From Trichosporon coremiiforme (taxonomy: Eukaryota > Basidiomycota > Tremellomycetes > Trichosporonales > Trichosporonaceae), in assembly GCA_039545355.1 (NCBI GenBank), contig BCJJ01000024.1, forward strand, positions 124,001-188,000: a stretch of 64,000 nt of DNA, given 5' to 3'. This document shows, piece after piece, positions 14,201 through 25,918 of this stretch (within the stretch, counting starts at the first letter, position 1; each line of letters begins with the position of its first letter). Below the pieces are notes generated by a model that was not told the DNA's origin, did no database searches, and was given only the letters and a program-made list of their open reading frames with translations. A program made the translations under genes and the position numbers.

Positions 14201-17200
14201 GACTGCTGCAATCGGACCTCCCAGCAACTCTGCGCCGAGGTCCAGCGACCAGTACTCTCGTGTTCGCGGATCTGGAGCTCGAGGCTGGGAGCAACGACAA
14301 ACGCTGAGATTCCCTCCATTCCGTCTGGCTCATCGAGCTCGGCATAGATTTCGTGCAAGCTCTCAAAGTACGTCTGGAGGTCCTTGTTTGCCTTGTTCTC
14401 GCGGTTTCTGAGATGAATCACGCGTTCCTCGAAACTGCGGAGTGATCGCGCAAACGAGCGAGACTTCATCGCTGCGTTGGCCATAAGTTCTTTGTCGATG
14501 GATGAGATGAGCTGGTCTACGGCGTAAGTTGCCGTCCGTCGGTCCTTGTCGGAGTTGCGCGATTGGCGAAGGGACCTAGACAGATGGTCCATCAGCTGAA
14601 AGATGACTTGGGCAGACAGCATGCGTTTCTCCGGAGTGCTTCCAGGCGCCGGGCTGACCTGATCACGGAGTACATCCCAAATCTCCTCGCGGATCTGCTC
14701 CGTCGCGATCGCATTGCCCGATAAGAGCAGATGCAGCACCAGATGTGGCAAGAGGTAATGCGCGACCGCCACGTCTTGATTCTTTGGCTCGCTCAGGAAC
14801 ACTCCGAAGATCTTTTGCGCATGGTTTGTCTCTCCCTCGTGCTTCACCTCCATAACACGCCCGATGAGGTCAACCGTCCAGACCTGGATCCACTCGCGGT
14901 ACGTTTTCTTGGTCGAATAGATGGGATACTCAAATGATCTCGTCTTAATCTGGTTCTGTTTGAACTGCGCATCCAAGAGAGGGTTCACGGTCTTCAGGAC
15001 ATCTTCCGGAAGCGTTTGCCACCGGTGTCGCACCTTCGAAGACACATTGCCACCTTTGACAAGGCGAGAATCGAAGCCGCAAAACTTCATGAGCTCCTGA
15101 ATGGCGAACGCAAGATGGTTCTGGTGCTTGGGGTCATTCGTTGATCTGAAGGCATCTGCTAGGAGGTCCTGGATCAAATGCAGGGCGAAACGCGCCGACT
15201 CGTCGGCGTCAGCGAAGTTGGAGTTGATGATGAAAGCCTTCTCCTTCCCTTCAGTCGCGAACCGGTCGGGGTCGAGAGCGCCTATTATGCCGAAGCACTC
15301 ATATGCCAAGTCGCGCAGATCTTCGCCGTCCACAGTGCGTGTTGCAGCAGCCAGGAGAGATCGCACGGTCTGTCCCAGGACAGGCTCGAAAGCATCGCCC
15401 TGAGCGAGCTGCATGACGTCTGAGTGCCTCTCCTTCAGCAGGTTCCTCAGCTCCCTCATCGACTCTGTCGCGATGGCAATGTTTTTGCTGTCTGTTCTTT
15501 CAATGAGCTTCTCGAGCTGCTGGGTAATCGTCCAGCTCTTCCGGTAGTCGAGGAGAATGCGGTTGTACTTTGACAGCTCCTCAATGTGACCAAATCGAAC
15601 GATATCGTCCCGGAACTCCGCTAGGTGTTGAGCGTTGCCGGCAATGTGGCCAATGATCAGCCTGGCCTGCTCGCGTTCATCGGCATCGAGATTGCTCCAA
15701 TTGGCAACGATGGCCGCGATTGTCGCTCCAATGTACGGTCCCACTGCTGTGTAGCGAAGGAGCTCCACATACTTGCACCAGGTTTGGAGGGTCGGAAGGC
15801 GAAGGTCGGGTATCTCGAGCGTACTTTGTAAGCTCGCGATGATCTGTGGAGAGAACGAGGCCATCGAGTCTCCGACCAGCTCAATGAGAAACCCGATGCT
15901 GCGAATAGTCTTTATCCGGTGTTCGACAGGCGTACGAGGAGTCATGAGGTGCTCGGTCAAGGATGCGAGTACACCGAGCATGTGGGGCTTGAGGTAGGAT
16001 CCGAGATCGTCGCACTGATCTTTCTCAACGGCTTGCAGTGCGTTCAAGGCTCGGTCCGCGACGTCGCGGCGAACTTTGTCTGTGTCGCCTAGTTCGACGA
16101 CGATTTTGACAAGAAGTGGCACGATCGAGGCCTGGATGTACTTGCTCAGAATGGCGTGTGGGGGGCTCTTGTTGTTTGTCGCTTCACCCAAGAGGGTAGT
16201 GACGAAGTTCAGGCTCGCCTGCGTTCGGTCCGGGGTAAGGAAGATCTTGGCGAGCACATCCGCGCCGTCCTCGATGAGGGTAAGGCCCAACCTCTGGTTC
16301 AGGATAGACTCGAGAGCCTCAAGAGCAAGTCGGTTCTGCATCATGACCAGCGTCGGGATAACGGCCTTGCGGGCACTGTCGAGAGCAAAGAAGGTCGCGC
16401 GGTTGTACCCGATGAACTGCATCATCTCCGCAACCACCGTAGGCTGAGGGACGATGCACTCAGCAAGCAATATGCTGACGCGCTCCATGTAAGGCGAGAT
16501 GAGGTTGTAAGGCTGCTTCCTTCGGAACGAGGCAATGCCTACGAGCTGCGTATACGCTATGCTGCGGATGATAGTGCTGGTCGATCCGAGCTGTCGGATG
16601 AGGACCTCAAGTACGTCGCCGAGCTCCCTGTCAGGGGCAACCCGACCAAGGTCCCCAAGCAAGTTCAGAGCCGTTTCCTGCACGCGGACGGAGCCTTTCA
16701 GGAGCGTTGGGAATCTCCCCATGATCTCGCGTTGAATGAGACTCTTGCACTGCGGCTGATCGGAGCTGACGAGCTCTTTGTAGATGGCTGAGACCAAGTT
16801 CCTAATGTCAGCTGTGTGCTCAAAGCAGGCAAACACTCACCCAGCAGCAATGCGTGTCCGACGCTCCGGTGACGACATTGCCTTCCCCGACCTCCACAAG
16901 ATCTGAGCCCAGGTCTGCGACAGAGCCTGTGCCGCGCTTCGATGGAGAAACAACACGCCAAGCGTGCGCATTACAATCCTGTCATCCGCGACGGAGTTCC
17001 ACCCCTTGAGCCAGGCGTTGGCGATCTCTACCCGAAGAGGTTCATGGTGCTCGTCGCATTGAGCTAATGCGCAGACGATCGATGGAGTACTCTCAAGCAG
17101 TTTGAACGCTGTGGTGGGTCCAAGGCTGGCGTCAGCTGCGGCAGTGTGCGGGTACCCACTTCTCCAATATTCCGGGGAAGGAGTCAAGAAAGTCGCCCTC

Positions 17201-18439
17201 GATTCTGAGGTCCGGCATCTTTGCTCGAAGGATGGCCATGACGCTCGCCTCGACGGGGTTGTCGTCGCGTTTACGCTTCAGTGATATCGGTGGGGGCACT
17301 TTCATGAAACGCTTCAGACGCTCTCGAATGTCCAGGAGATTTCGGGATGTTGCCTGTTGACTCCAGTGCTCGAGCGTTTCTCGCTCTGCAACTGCCTCTA
17401 TTCCATCCTCATGGACATGACTAGCGATCGGGCTTAGGAGGAAGAGCACCTTCTGCTGGATAACCTTGCTGTCAAGCGGCACGGTCGTCACATCTCGCTC
17501 TCGAAGCGCCCACCATACGTCGCGGCGCAGAGATAGATCATCGCTCACCTCCACCGCCTTCAGCAGGTGGACAATGGCCGAACCTAGCCGTTCGTCATCC
17601 TCAGGCAACGCCATAACAGCTATGGCAGCCTTGGAAAGGACATGGCGCACTTCAACGCTGCGTAGCCCAGCTTCGACGACTGAGGCATAGAGAGCTTGCC
17701 GCTTCGGAGGCACAGAATGGAGCTTGGTGTGAAGAGATGACAAGGTCGTGGCGGCCCCGAGGCGAGCGGCAGCCGCGAAAGGAGCGGAAGATTGTAGAAC
17801 GGAGTTGAGGATTAAGATGTTGGTGGCAATGTCAGGCGGGAGGTCGTTGTATCCGAAGAGAGTCGATTCGCCATCGGATTCTTTGAGTCAGTTTCGTGAT
17901 CGTCACTGGCGCTTACCTTTAGCATACGCGACCATTTCGTTCATGATCTTGGTGACCCGATGCGGGCCGATCATGCTGGAGGCGCTATCTCCAAGGTCGC
18001 GCTCGAGGACTAGGATGACATGGTCGATGCACTTCTCTAACTCCTCAACGAGGGGCTCTCCTCCTGGAAGATCCTTGTAGCCTACGGCCGCGATGAGAAC
18101 TCTTGTGATGAGCCATGCGTAGAACGGTCCGGGAGTTTCGGCGTCGTCTGATTCGGATAGCAAGACGTCTGGGCAAGCGGCGGAATGTCTGGCGACAACA
18201 TTGAGTGAGAGTCTTGCTTGCTCGAGCACCTTCTCCTCAAGGGGCTCCGACCTCGTAGTATCGGACAGTGGTCGTAGAACGCAATAGTCGACGAGAACTC
18301 GCAAAAGCTTGCGGTATCGCTGGATGGCTTCTTCAGTTGCTTCAGGGTCGGTTTCGGCAACGTCGACTGAAGCAAGGCCGTGGGTGAACAGCTCCGCCAG
18401 CAGCTTCTCGTCAGCTTCTGGTGGTGCCGGATTCGTCAT
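11269..18439 (-). CDS. MEC1: ATR/Mec1/Rad3 checkpoint kinase
   Basis: This PI3K-related kinase senses RPA-coated single-stranded DNA and starts the DNA damage and replication checkpoint. Ten exons: 18439-17917, 17880-17160, 17125-16841, 16801-14139, 14103-13128, 13092-12958, 12921-12651, 12615-12357, 12319-11997 and 11958-11269; introns 34-38 nt; 2281 aa, slightly shorter than human ATR (2644). The order is HEAT repeats, a UME-like region (around LFACFEHTADIRNLVSAIYK), the FAT domain (RGVKYIFQTMPRLLTVW) and the kinase domain (SLQMPKKLVFKGSDGKRY; catalytic GLGDRHGENIL near residue 2125; HVDLNCLFD). The protein ends in FATC (GLMYVGWKPWL). The patch VPFRLTHNMVEALGVTGVEG separates ATR from ATM and TOR. 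Intron 8 appears to use a GC donor (12356). The start at MTNPAPPEAD is chosen over an ATG 19 codons upstream with no conserved context. It converges with eL6 across 289 nt. Confidence 0.93.
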
Positions 18440-19071
18440 CGTGGTATCATTTGTCGGCTTGGCGTGGGGAATGTGATGAAGTGATGTGAGGAACAAACGA
18501 AATCACAACAACAAATATCTTGGTCCAGTCATCTACCCAGACGCGAATCAGGCACGGTAGCCGCGAGGGCGGAGTAGTAACATACTCCGTGTCTGGCATC
18601 TTTTTCCAACAGAACCAGCCCTCCGTGCATGCACTATCGTGCAGGGAGATTGTAAACGGATGCAGTGGGTGCTGATTATGCACGGCGTGGTATAATAGAG
18701 GGAAGAATCCCAAAAGTCGCTTATGAATGGTAAGCACACACAGGTTACCATCGCCGCGCGCTGAGTGAGACGCCGCCACTCCGCCAGTACATTGCTCCTG
18801 ACGAAAGCCACTGACCCCCTCCAACAACACGAATGTTCGCTCTGCCCAGCCGTACCAGCACTTTTGTATCCCATACATATACTCTTCCTAACACGAGGTC
18901 TATGTATACCCTATCAGATGATGTGCCTTCAGGCGGATTATAATTTTAGCTTAATGGAGGTGGAGTGGCGGTCACGTGTGAGTGGACACTTCCACTGTTA
19001 ACCGGCGCGCGTGTCGCACCATGTTGTCATGCGCTCTGCTCTTTCCGTTCCTGGATCGGCCTATGAAGCAG
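18440..19071. other. Intergenic region between ATR start and PHO84 end
   Basis: This 632-nt stretch lies upstream of ATR and downstream of the PHO84 stop, both on the minus strand. It contains one CACGTG at 18973-18978 close to the PHO84 3' end. I find no coding exon or RNA gene. Confidence 0.5.
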
Positions 19072-21115
19072 TTAAGCACTCTCCTCGGACGGAGGACGGG
19101 CGGTGTAGTTGGAGTTCTTGACGAAGTTGTCCTGGTGCTCGTTGGAAAGCTCCTCGAGGGTGAGGCCCTTGGTCTCGGGCGTGCAGAAAATGGTGACGAT
19201 GAAGCCCGTAAGCATGAAGAAGGCGAAGATTTCCATGATGTGGGGCAGGAACTTGCCCTTGCCGCCAATATCAATCATCTTGGAGAAGCCAACCTGGGCG
19301 ACGATGGCACCGAGCTTTCCGGAGGCGGCCGAAATTCCGTGCGCAGTGGAACGGTAACGAGTGGGGAACGCTTCTCCGGGAATAACAAAGGTCGTACTGT
19401 TTGGTCCAAAGTTTTGGAAGAAATTGGCAATGCAGTAAAGGAAGACGAAGGCCTTCTGGCCTGAGGAGCTCGCCATCATCTTGTCGTAGGCGAAACCCAT
19501 GCAGATGAAGATGGCGGTGAGAAGACCAAAGCCCATGATCTGGATGGGGCGGCGTCCCCATGAGTCGATGAAAGCCATGGTGAAATAGTACCCGGGGATG
19601 AGTCCACCGACCGAGAGGATGAGGTTACCGACCGACGAGTTGTGGACAGAGCGCCAGGCGTTGACCTGCTTGGAGAGACTCTTGTCAGTCGAGCCGCCGA
19701 AGCCGATGACCGAAAGAATACGGGCACTGTTGAGACCGAGACCGTAGAAGGCAATGTCAAGGGCGAACCAGGTGTAGGCGGTACCGAAGAGGATCTTGAA
19801 GTTTCTCCACTGCGAGAAGTGCCGGCGGAAGTCCTTCCACGAAGCCTTGGGAACCTCGGCACGCTCGTGGTTGCGGATGGGATCGACGCTGTAGGTGCCG
19901 GTGGTGAGGTAGGTGTCGACGTCCTGCGAGGCCTGCTTGATGTTGGCCTCAATGTCCATGGTGTAACGGGGAGTCTCGGGGATGGTGAGACGGAAGTAGA
20001 GAGCGATCGCAGCGGGAACACAGCCAACACCGATGAGGGTGCGCCACGCCTGGTCCATCGACTGCCAGTCGTCGAGAGGCTCGCTCTCGATACCCTTCTT
20101 GAAGCCGGCGAGGGCAATCGACGACACGATGGCGCAGAAGAACTGGCCCCAACCCTGGGCCGAGAACACAGCGACCATCATGCGACCACGGATGCGCTTG
20201 GCGGCGAACTCGGAGGTGATGACAGCCGAAAGAGGATAGTCACCACCGATACCCATTCCCATGATGAAACGCCACATGATGATGACACCGTAGATGGAAA
20301 TGCCGGGGGCCTTGCCCGCAACAGCCTGGCCAAGTGTACCAATGATGATGATCATGAGCTCGACACCGTACATCTTCTTACGCCCGACGTGGTCCGCAAG
20401 CTGGGTGTGTTAGCTTCTTGACGCGCCCGACACCGGCCACGCGAACATCTACGGAGTTGCGAGGTACTTACGAAACCGAAGAGGAGCTGTCCAAAGAAGG
20501 TTCCGATCGAGTGAGAGACCTTGATGCCGAGATCCTAGATTGTCAATAACTTTACCTAAAAACGAAGCGGCGCCACAACCACTAACCTGGTTGGAAGTGT
20601 TGGAACCACCAGCGTGGTAGACGTATCCGATCATAGACGCAGCCAGAGAGATAGCCTGAGTGTTAGCGAGACTCAGGGGTATACCTCAACGACGTTTAGG
20701 CTCTCCCGGACCGATCTCGGCCGTTTGAGCACCGGTTTTTGTCGTTTTCTGGCGACGACCTCTCACAAAAATGTCGTATGCATCGGTGAAGAAGCCCACG
20801 CCTGCGCACGCGTCAGCAGAGCATTCTCGTTAGAAAATGGAGTCGACTGAGAAGAAAACACGGTGTGTAGGCAAGGAAGAAGACGGACGGGTGGTGATTT
20901 GGTGGCGGACGGAAGCAAATAATTACGGTAACTTGGAAATTGGACTCACCCGCCACGATGCACGCCTTAGCGTGGAACCATGAGAACTTGGCATCGTCAA
21001 TCTCGGCCAGGGCGGCCCTGCGACGCTCGTCAGGGTTGCTGACGACGGCGGCCTTGTCGGCGTAGGCGTTCTTCTCGACGTTGTCGATGGGAGGGGAGTG
21101 CTCGACGCCGGACAT
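19072..21115 (-). CDS. PHO84: High-affinity inorganic phosphate transporter, Pho84 family (MFS)
   Basis: This is a plasma-membrane H+/phosphate symporter of the major facilitator superfamily. Five exons: 21115-20950, 20801-20767 (35 nt), 20655-20587, 20534-20472 and 20400-19072; 553 aa, the normal Pho84 length. The conserved start of TM1 (VGFFTDAYDIF) lies on the tiny exon 2. Further signatures are LADHVGRKKMYGVEL (loop 2-3), GMGIGGDYPLSAVITSEFA (TM4, the family fingerprint), ETPRYTMDI before the large central loop, GSTDKSLSKQV, and PGEAFPTRYRSTAHGISAASGKLGA in TM11. The tail is hydrophilic (SNEHQDNFVKN). Five short exons cluster at the 5' end and one exon carries the rest. A palindromic CACGTG (22503-22508) lies about 1.4 kb upstream. 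Such boxes are Pho4 targets in yeasts, but the distance makes a role here speculative. Confidence 0.95.
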
Positions 21116-22757
21116 TGCTGGGAATGTTATTCGAAGGGGGGTTACAGCCTTTCGGGAAGAACTCTTGAGTGCATCTTATACCGCTGTGGGCAGCGCTGGG
21201 GGGCGCATGATTCCTCTGTTCGGCGATGCGCGCGAGACAACAGCGAAAAGCGGGCTGGGACGACCATCGCGCGTGCCGAGTCAGAGATCTCGCCACGAAC
21301 GTGCTTGTCGCTGTGCACTATCAGCCTACTGATACGGCAAGATTGGGAATTATCCGACGATCTCCCTGTCCGTGCCTTACATCGTCCCTGGGTCGGTCAC
21401 TTCCCAGTCGCTATTAATAGCCTCGCTTTGGCGCGTCTTGTTCGCTTGAACAGCTTGAACTTGCATTGCATGCTCTCGTCAGGCGGGCAGCGGGCTCTCG
21501 GAGCATTGCTGTGGGCCGGCTGCACCGAGAGCAGCTAGTGGATTTCAGGACTCAACCCACCCAGATATGCCGTTTGCCCCGACAGAGATCGCGGGCGAAT
21601 CAGCTCTGCGACAAGCGTCCGAGCTGCAACATCTTGCAAGCACGTTTATGAACGAGAGGTCGCTTGACACGCTCCATTCCGCAAGGCGAAATCGCGCTCC
21701 CCGAAGACAGGAGCCGTGCCCAGGCCCTAGGCAAGATCTCCTCGGGCGACCCCAACGGCGACCAGCAACCAGTGGGCTCGCGGCACGGTGCAGGCCCCGT
21801 GCCAACTCCGTTCCAGTCCCGGGCAAGGCGCCTCAGACAGCGTCTAGACGGCAGAACGTGCTCACACGATCGCGCGCAACTCGTCCACAGCGGGACCTTG
21901 GTTTTATTTTGGGATCATCCTTTGGGCTCCGTTTCTTGGCAAAGCGCAACGGCTCATCCGCGAGAAAGGCAGATTGCGCCATTGGCTGTGACACCTGTTG
22001 AACTGGCGCAACGTTACGAGCCGCTTATGCCGTGTATATGCTTCACGTCGTACTCCCGTGCATACCCCCGGGAAGGGGGCCTAGGGCGCTTGGTTTTCGA
22101 GCAATTCTGCATGTCATTCTGCACTGAGCGAGGAGCCGAACGGAGGAAGCGGAGCTGTCACCCGTCCACACGAGGCGGTGTTGCAACCCCAAGCGCCTCA
22201 AGACGAGTCATGAACGTGCTCTACAGTCTCCGAAAGGTCGCACATGAGCAGCGCCCTTCGCTTTTTCCCTCATGTCCGGTCTGCTTCTTAGCTTTTCATC
22301 ACTCTCAGCGTGTTCTTGGCTCTCGGCATTGGCATGTGCTTTGGTTGCCCGCAATGTCCTGCCACTCGCCTCTGAGCCTGCCTTCACTGCTTCACCTCAC
22401 CAACTGCTTCCTCCGAAATCGCCTTCATTCTCCTCTTCATTTTGCGTTTCGTAATCACTTAGCCCTCATATCGCACTCATTCCCTCGTCTGGTGTCGTGA
22501 GTCACGTGACTGACGTGTTCAACGTCTGGTCGTTTGCATCTGTTCCTGCCCAGGCTAAGTTCGATGCCCGCCGAGGCACAATTACTCCGCAGCGGGACTG
22601 GGTGCTCCAGTTGCGCCTATACTTCCGGCGAGTTGTGCCCAACGGCGCTGCTTGGAAGGCAGTGCTCGAAGTTGTTGACTGAACGAACAACTCTGCAAAC
22701 TCCATCGAGCGAATCTACACGTCAACTGAGGAGACGTGATCTATACAACGGAATGGT
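21116..22757. promoter_or_regulatory. Upstream region of PHO84 (1.6 kb, no gene seen)
   Basis: This 1642-nt stretch lies between the PHO84 start and the end of the small gene at 22758. It holds a perfect 10-nt palindrome GTCACGTGAC at 22501-22510 and a CACGTT near 21640, both resembling basic helix-loop-helix (Pho4-type) sites. A 278-codon open frame at 21664-22500 has no domain-like composition and I do not call it. The unusually long spacer fits a regulated nutrient transporter, but this is inference. Confidence 0.35.
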
Positions 22758-23473
22758 CTACCTCCGGGTCCTCCTGATCTCGAACAGCGAGCTCTGGCCG
22801 CCCTTCATCGCCTCCTTGACCTGCTCAGGACTGGCTCCACACGTCTCTTCGATGTCGACATTGGTGACGTTGGACATGGGAGGGCCGACCTGGAGGTCCT
22901 GCTTCCTATCAGTCAGCTTGGACCGGTCGTTTCACAGCCACGCACAGTTCGGCAAGCATGGTCGGGTCCCCTGCAGCGACCCCCTGCACGCTCCCGTCAG
23001 AGCAGTTGCACACCCAGCCTTGGAGCCCGCGTTTGAAGGCTCTGCGCGAGTCAGTTTGATGCCGCTCAATTCCATGAGTTGCGCTGTGCGCGTATTCAGG
23101 TGAGGCTTAACCGATAGGGCGTGCGTTGCCGGCGGCAATGGCAGGTTGGGACCCTCAAGCAGTCCATGCGGCCAAGTTCCGCCGGTGCCCCCATGCAAAC
23201 GAGATTGCACAACAAAAGAGCGCCGCCCGCGGTATGGCGGCATGGCTTGCGGCAACGAAGTGCGGCCAGTTCCGAAGTAAACGAGGCGGCGATTGTAACC
23301 TACTCTGTCTGCACGAAGTACCTGAATCCCACGCCCTGGTCGTCAGACAACCGAGACTTTGACTCCCACGACGGATTCAACATACCTGGACGTCGCCGGT
23401 ACTGCAATGGTCAGCTGTGGTTCAAGAACACACGAGCTCACACTCTGAACTTGATGAGATCTGTGAATGGCAT
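22758..23473 (-). CDS. Unrecognised small protein, 91 aa, three exons
   Basis: I do not recognise this protein. Exons read 23473-23444 (10 codons), 23401-23304 and 22905-22758. The phases agree exactly and the sum is 276 nt, giving 91 aa: it begins MPFTDLIKFR, continues with YRRRPGMLNPSWESKSRLSD and DDQGVGFRYFVQTE, and ends EIRRTRR. The acceptor of intron 1 has a textbook branch site (GCTGACCATTGCAG), and intron 2 ends CTGACTGATAG. The protein is small, basic at both ends and acidic in the middle, with no signal peptide or membrane segment and one Cys (VDIEETCGASPEQVKEAM). Intron 2 is 398 nt, far longer than its neighbours, so a further exon may be hidden inside. Donor 1 (GTGTGA) is weak; an alternative donor two bases on breaks the frame. 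The coordinates are plausible and the function is unknown. Confidence 0.5.
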
Positions 23474-24082
23474 GATTGGGTGCGAGCTGTGTGGTGCAGA
23501 GACGGATGGAAGGATCTCGGCAACCCGGGAGGCTGAAGCGCGCGGGTACGGGTGTCAGCGGACGGGCCGTGCACGTGAGTCCGGGTCGGGCAGGGGCCGC
23601 GATCGGTGTACCGGGGGGTGAGCGGAGGCAGAGTTGCGATGACGGTGGGGTATACGGCGGCCCGCGAGGGGCTGATTAGGCCCCGCTGGCGACGCTTCCC
23701 TCGGGTTGCAGCGGACGTAGTCGGGCGCTGGGACCTCATCCCAGGACAATCGACATTAGGAATACTGCGGCGGCTCCTAATATATCCAGGCACGTATTAG
23801 AATGTCAGAGTGGCCAATGCCGGCGTCGCTTATTCCGCTAATCAAAAGCTTCATTACGCGGCCCGGACCAACACATGACCGAATCACTGTTCAATGATAC
23901 GTTACCAGACGACGCATGACTCTTGACTCTCTGACTCGGAACAGAAAGGCGAGGCGACCAACCCAACTTTGTTTCCTGACCTCTCCCTCGGCTTCCCTCG
24001 ACAACACTATCCCTCACACACCACTGCATCGCGACAGACAACAGCACAGAAAACACAGCGACGTATCGACTCGACTGCACGG
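23474..24082. other. Divergent intergenic region
   Basis: This 609-nt spacer separates the small minus-strand gene from the transacylase-like gene. Its right part (after 23930) is pyrimidine- and CA-rich, as in 5' leaders here. One open frame extends the transacylase-like gene upstream to 23969 without adding anything recognisable. No RNA gene is seen. Confidence 0.45.
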
Positions 24083-25642
24083 ATGAAGTCTAAACAAACG
24101 CTCCTCCGGAGAGCACCTCTGCAGAGGCATCAGCTCCAACATCACCGATCGTTCTCCCTCTACTACCCCAAGTCCCCGCCCGACCCGCGCGGCGGCCAGC
24201 GCTCAGCCTCAACCTCGGCCCAGTCCACCGACTGGCTCGGATGGATCAAGAAGGCTCCGATCCCCGTTATTGGCGGCGGTGGCAACGATGAGCATGCTCG
24301 GAAGGCGCTTATTTTCGCTGGTCTTGTGAGTACCGGAACAACGTCCCGCCGCTGACACCGCAGGGAAGCTACCCGCACACGCCGCAATCTCCTACACCAT
24401 CCTCGCTGGACGTCTGGGAGCAGGCTTCGGAGGCTCTCCTCAACCCCGATGCAACGCTAGGCTACTGGGACTACGGCATGGAGGAGTTCTCGTCCTCGAT
24501 TGCGCAAGGCGGCGGTGGCCGCGGCATGCGAGGCTGGCTGCGAGGTTGGGTCGAGGGACGCTCTCTGGTAAGGCCATCGCTTTCCTTCGCAGCTGACATC
24601 CAGGACGAGCTCATGAAGCGCGCCGACGTTACCGCCCCGTTCATCCTGACCTCGTCGCTCGCGATCCTCGCCTCGGAGCAGGTGAGTCAAAGCACTCCCC
24701 AACATTTTTCTGACATGCCCGCAGGAGCGCACAGGCCACACTTCTATTTTGCCGGCGGGCACCAACTACCTCGCGGGTCACGGTTTCATCGGAACGCTGA
24801 CCGCGCTCGTGGCGGCCGGACGGCTAGACCTCCCAACCGGTGTGCGGCTCGCGCGCATCTACGCCTCGCTCCCAGCTTATCCAAAGAACGCTGACCCGAT
24901 CAAGGGCTCAAAGCGCTTCCTCACGACAGCCTTATCAGCAAGGCACTGGCACTCCCTGTCGAGCCCTGACATGTTCATCCCCTTCGAGTCGCCCCTTGCG
25001 GCTGACCCCACGGACGAGCCCGAGCGGCGGCGAAGGGCGATGCAGCTGATCCTGGACGAGGTGCACTCGCTCCAGCACGAGTGGGAGATTGAGGGCCAGG
25101 GCGACTGGGCCGAGGCGGGCATCATCAACAGCTCCAAGGTCGTGATTGTGACGGGCACGACGCTGGCGGTGGAGAGCCTGATCTCGCGCCTGCAGGAGCT
25201 CGGCGTCGCGAATCCGGTCATGGACGTGAACATGCCATGCCCGTATCACACCAAGCTGATGGCGCACGCTGTGCCCGAGTTCTCAGCTACGCTGCAGAAG
25301 ATCATGTTCAACCCCGCGTCGATCGACAGCCCCCACGTCCTCGACCCGATCACGACGAGGCCCATGGTCGGCCCGCCCGCGGCCGCGCTTCAGACACAGC
25401 TCTGCCACCAGCTCCGGTGGCACAAGTCGCTGACGCGCATCTACAACCAGCCCTCGCCGCCCGTGGACCAGTTCCTCACCGTCGGCCGCGGCGCCAAGGG
25501 TCTCGGCATCATGCTCAAGGGCGAGCTGAAGCGGCGTCCCGAGGGCGCGCCCCCCATCACTGTTAGCGAGTACGGAGTCAAGGAGGTGCAGGACCCGCGC
25601 GTCGTCAAGATGCTCGCGCGGCGCTCGGCCTCGGGCATGTAA
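24083..25642 (+). CDS. Malonyl-CoA:ACP transacylase-like protein (Mct1/FabD fold), catalytic serine absent
   Basis: The fold family loads malonyl groups onto acyl carrier protein in mitochondrial type II fatty-acid synthesis. Four exons: 24083-24325, 24364-24567, 24604-24681 and 24725-25642; 480 aa. The N-terminus (MKSKQTLLRRAPLQRHQ) is basic and acid-free, like a mitochondrial presequence. Family landmarks are ALIFAGLGS (family: F-x-G-Q-G-S), AGHGFIGTLTALVAAGRLDL (family: GHSLGEYTALVAAG) and MPCPYHTKLM (family: GPFHTPLM, with the catalytic His kept). The nucleophile Ser is Gly (codon 24782-24784), the oxyanion Gln is Leu, and the Arg that binds the malonyl carboxylate is not where expected. 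So the fold is clear but classical catalysis is doubtful. It could be a pseudoenzyme or have a changed activity. The junctions around these sites were checked; the serine site is inside an exon. Confidence 0.75.
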
Positions 25643-25918
25643 GGAAGGAGAGACGGAAGGTAGTGTAAATCCTTGTGCCATAGTGTTATCATCGCGGCGT
25701 GTGCAAAGAGCACCAACGCACCCTTGTTGTACAGTTAAATGGCGGTCTCGAGCCGGTTATACAATTAGTCCCAAGTAGAAAACCATCCCCACCCAATATC
25801 ACACCAAACAAATGCAAACATATCATCATCACACGCAGCTGCTGTCCAGTCTAAGTGAATCCATATGCAAAATAACTGAGAGATATAAAAGTACACGTTT
25901 GTCATGGTCTACGTCTCG

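Noticed and set aside
21664..22500. 278-codon plus-strand open frame upstream of PHO84
   Set aside because: No domain, no codon bias like the neighbours, many Cys/His/Trp clusters and no splice-linked continuation; typical of chance ORFs in GC-rich DNA.
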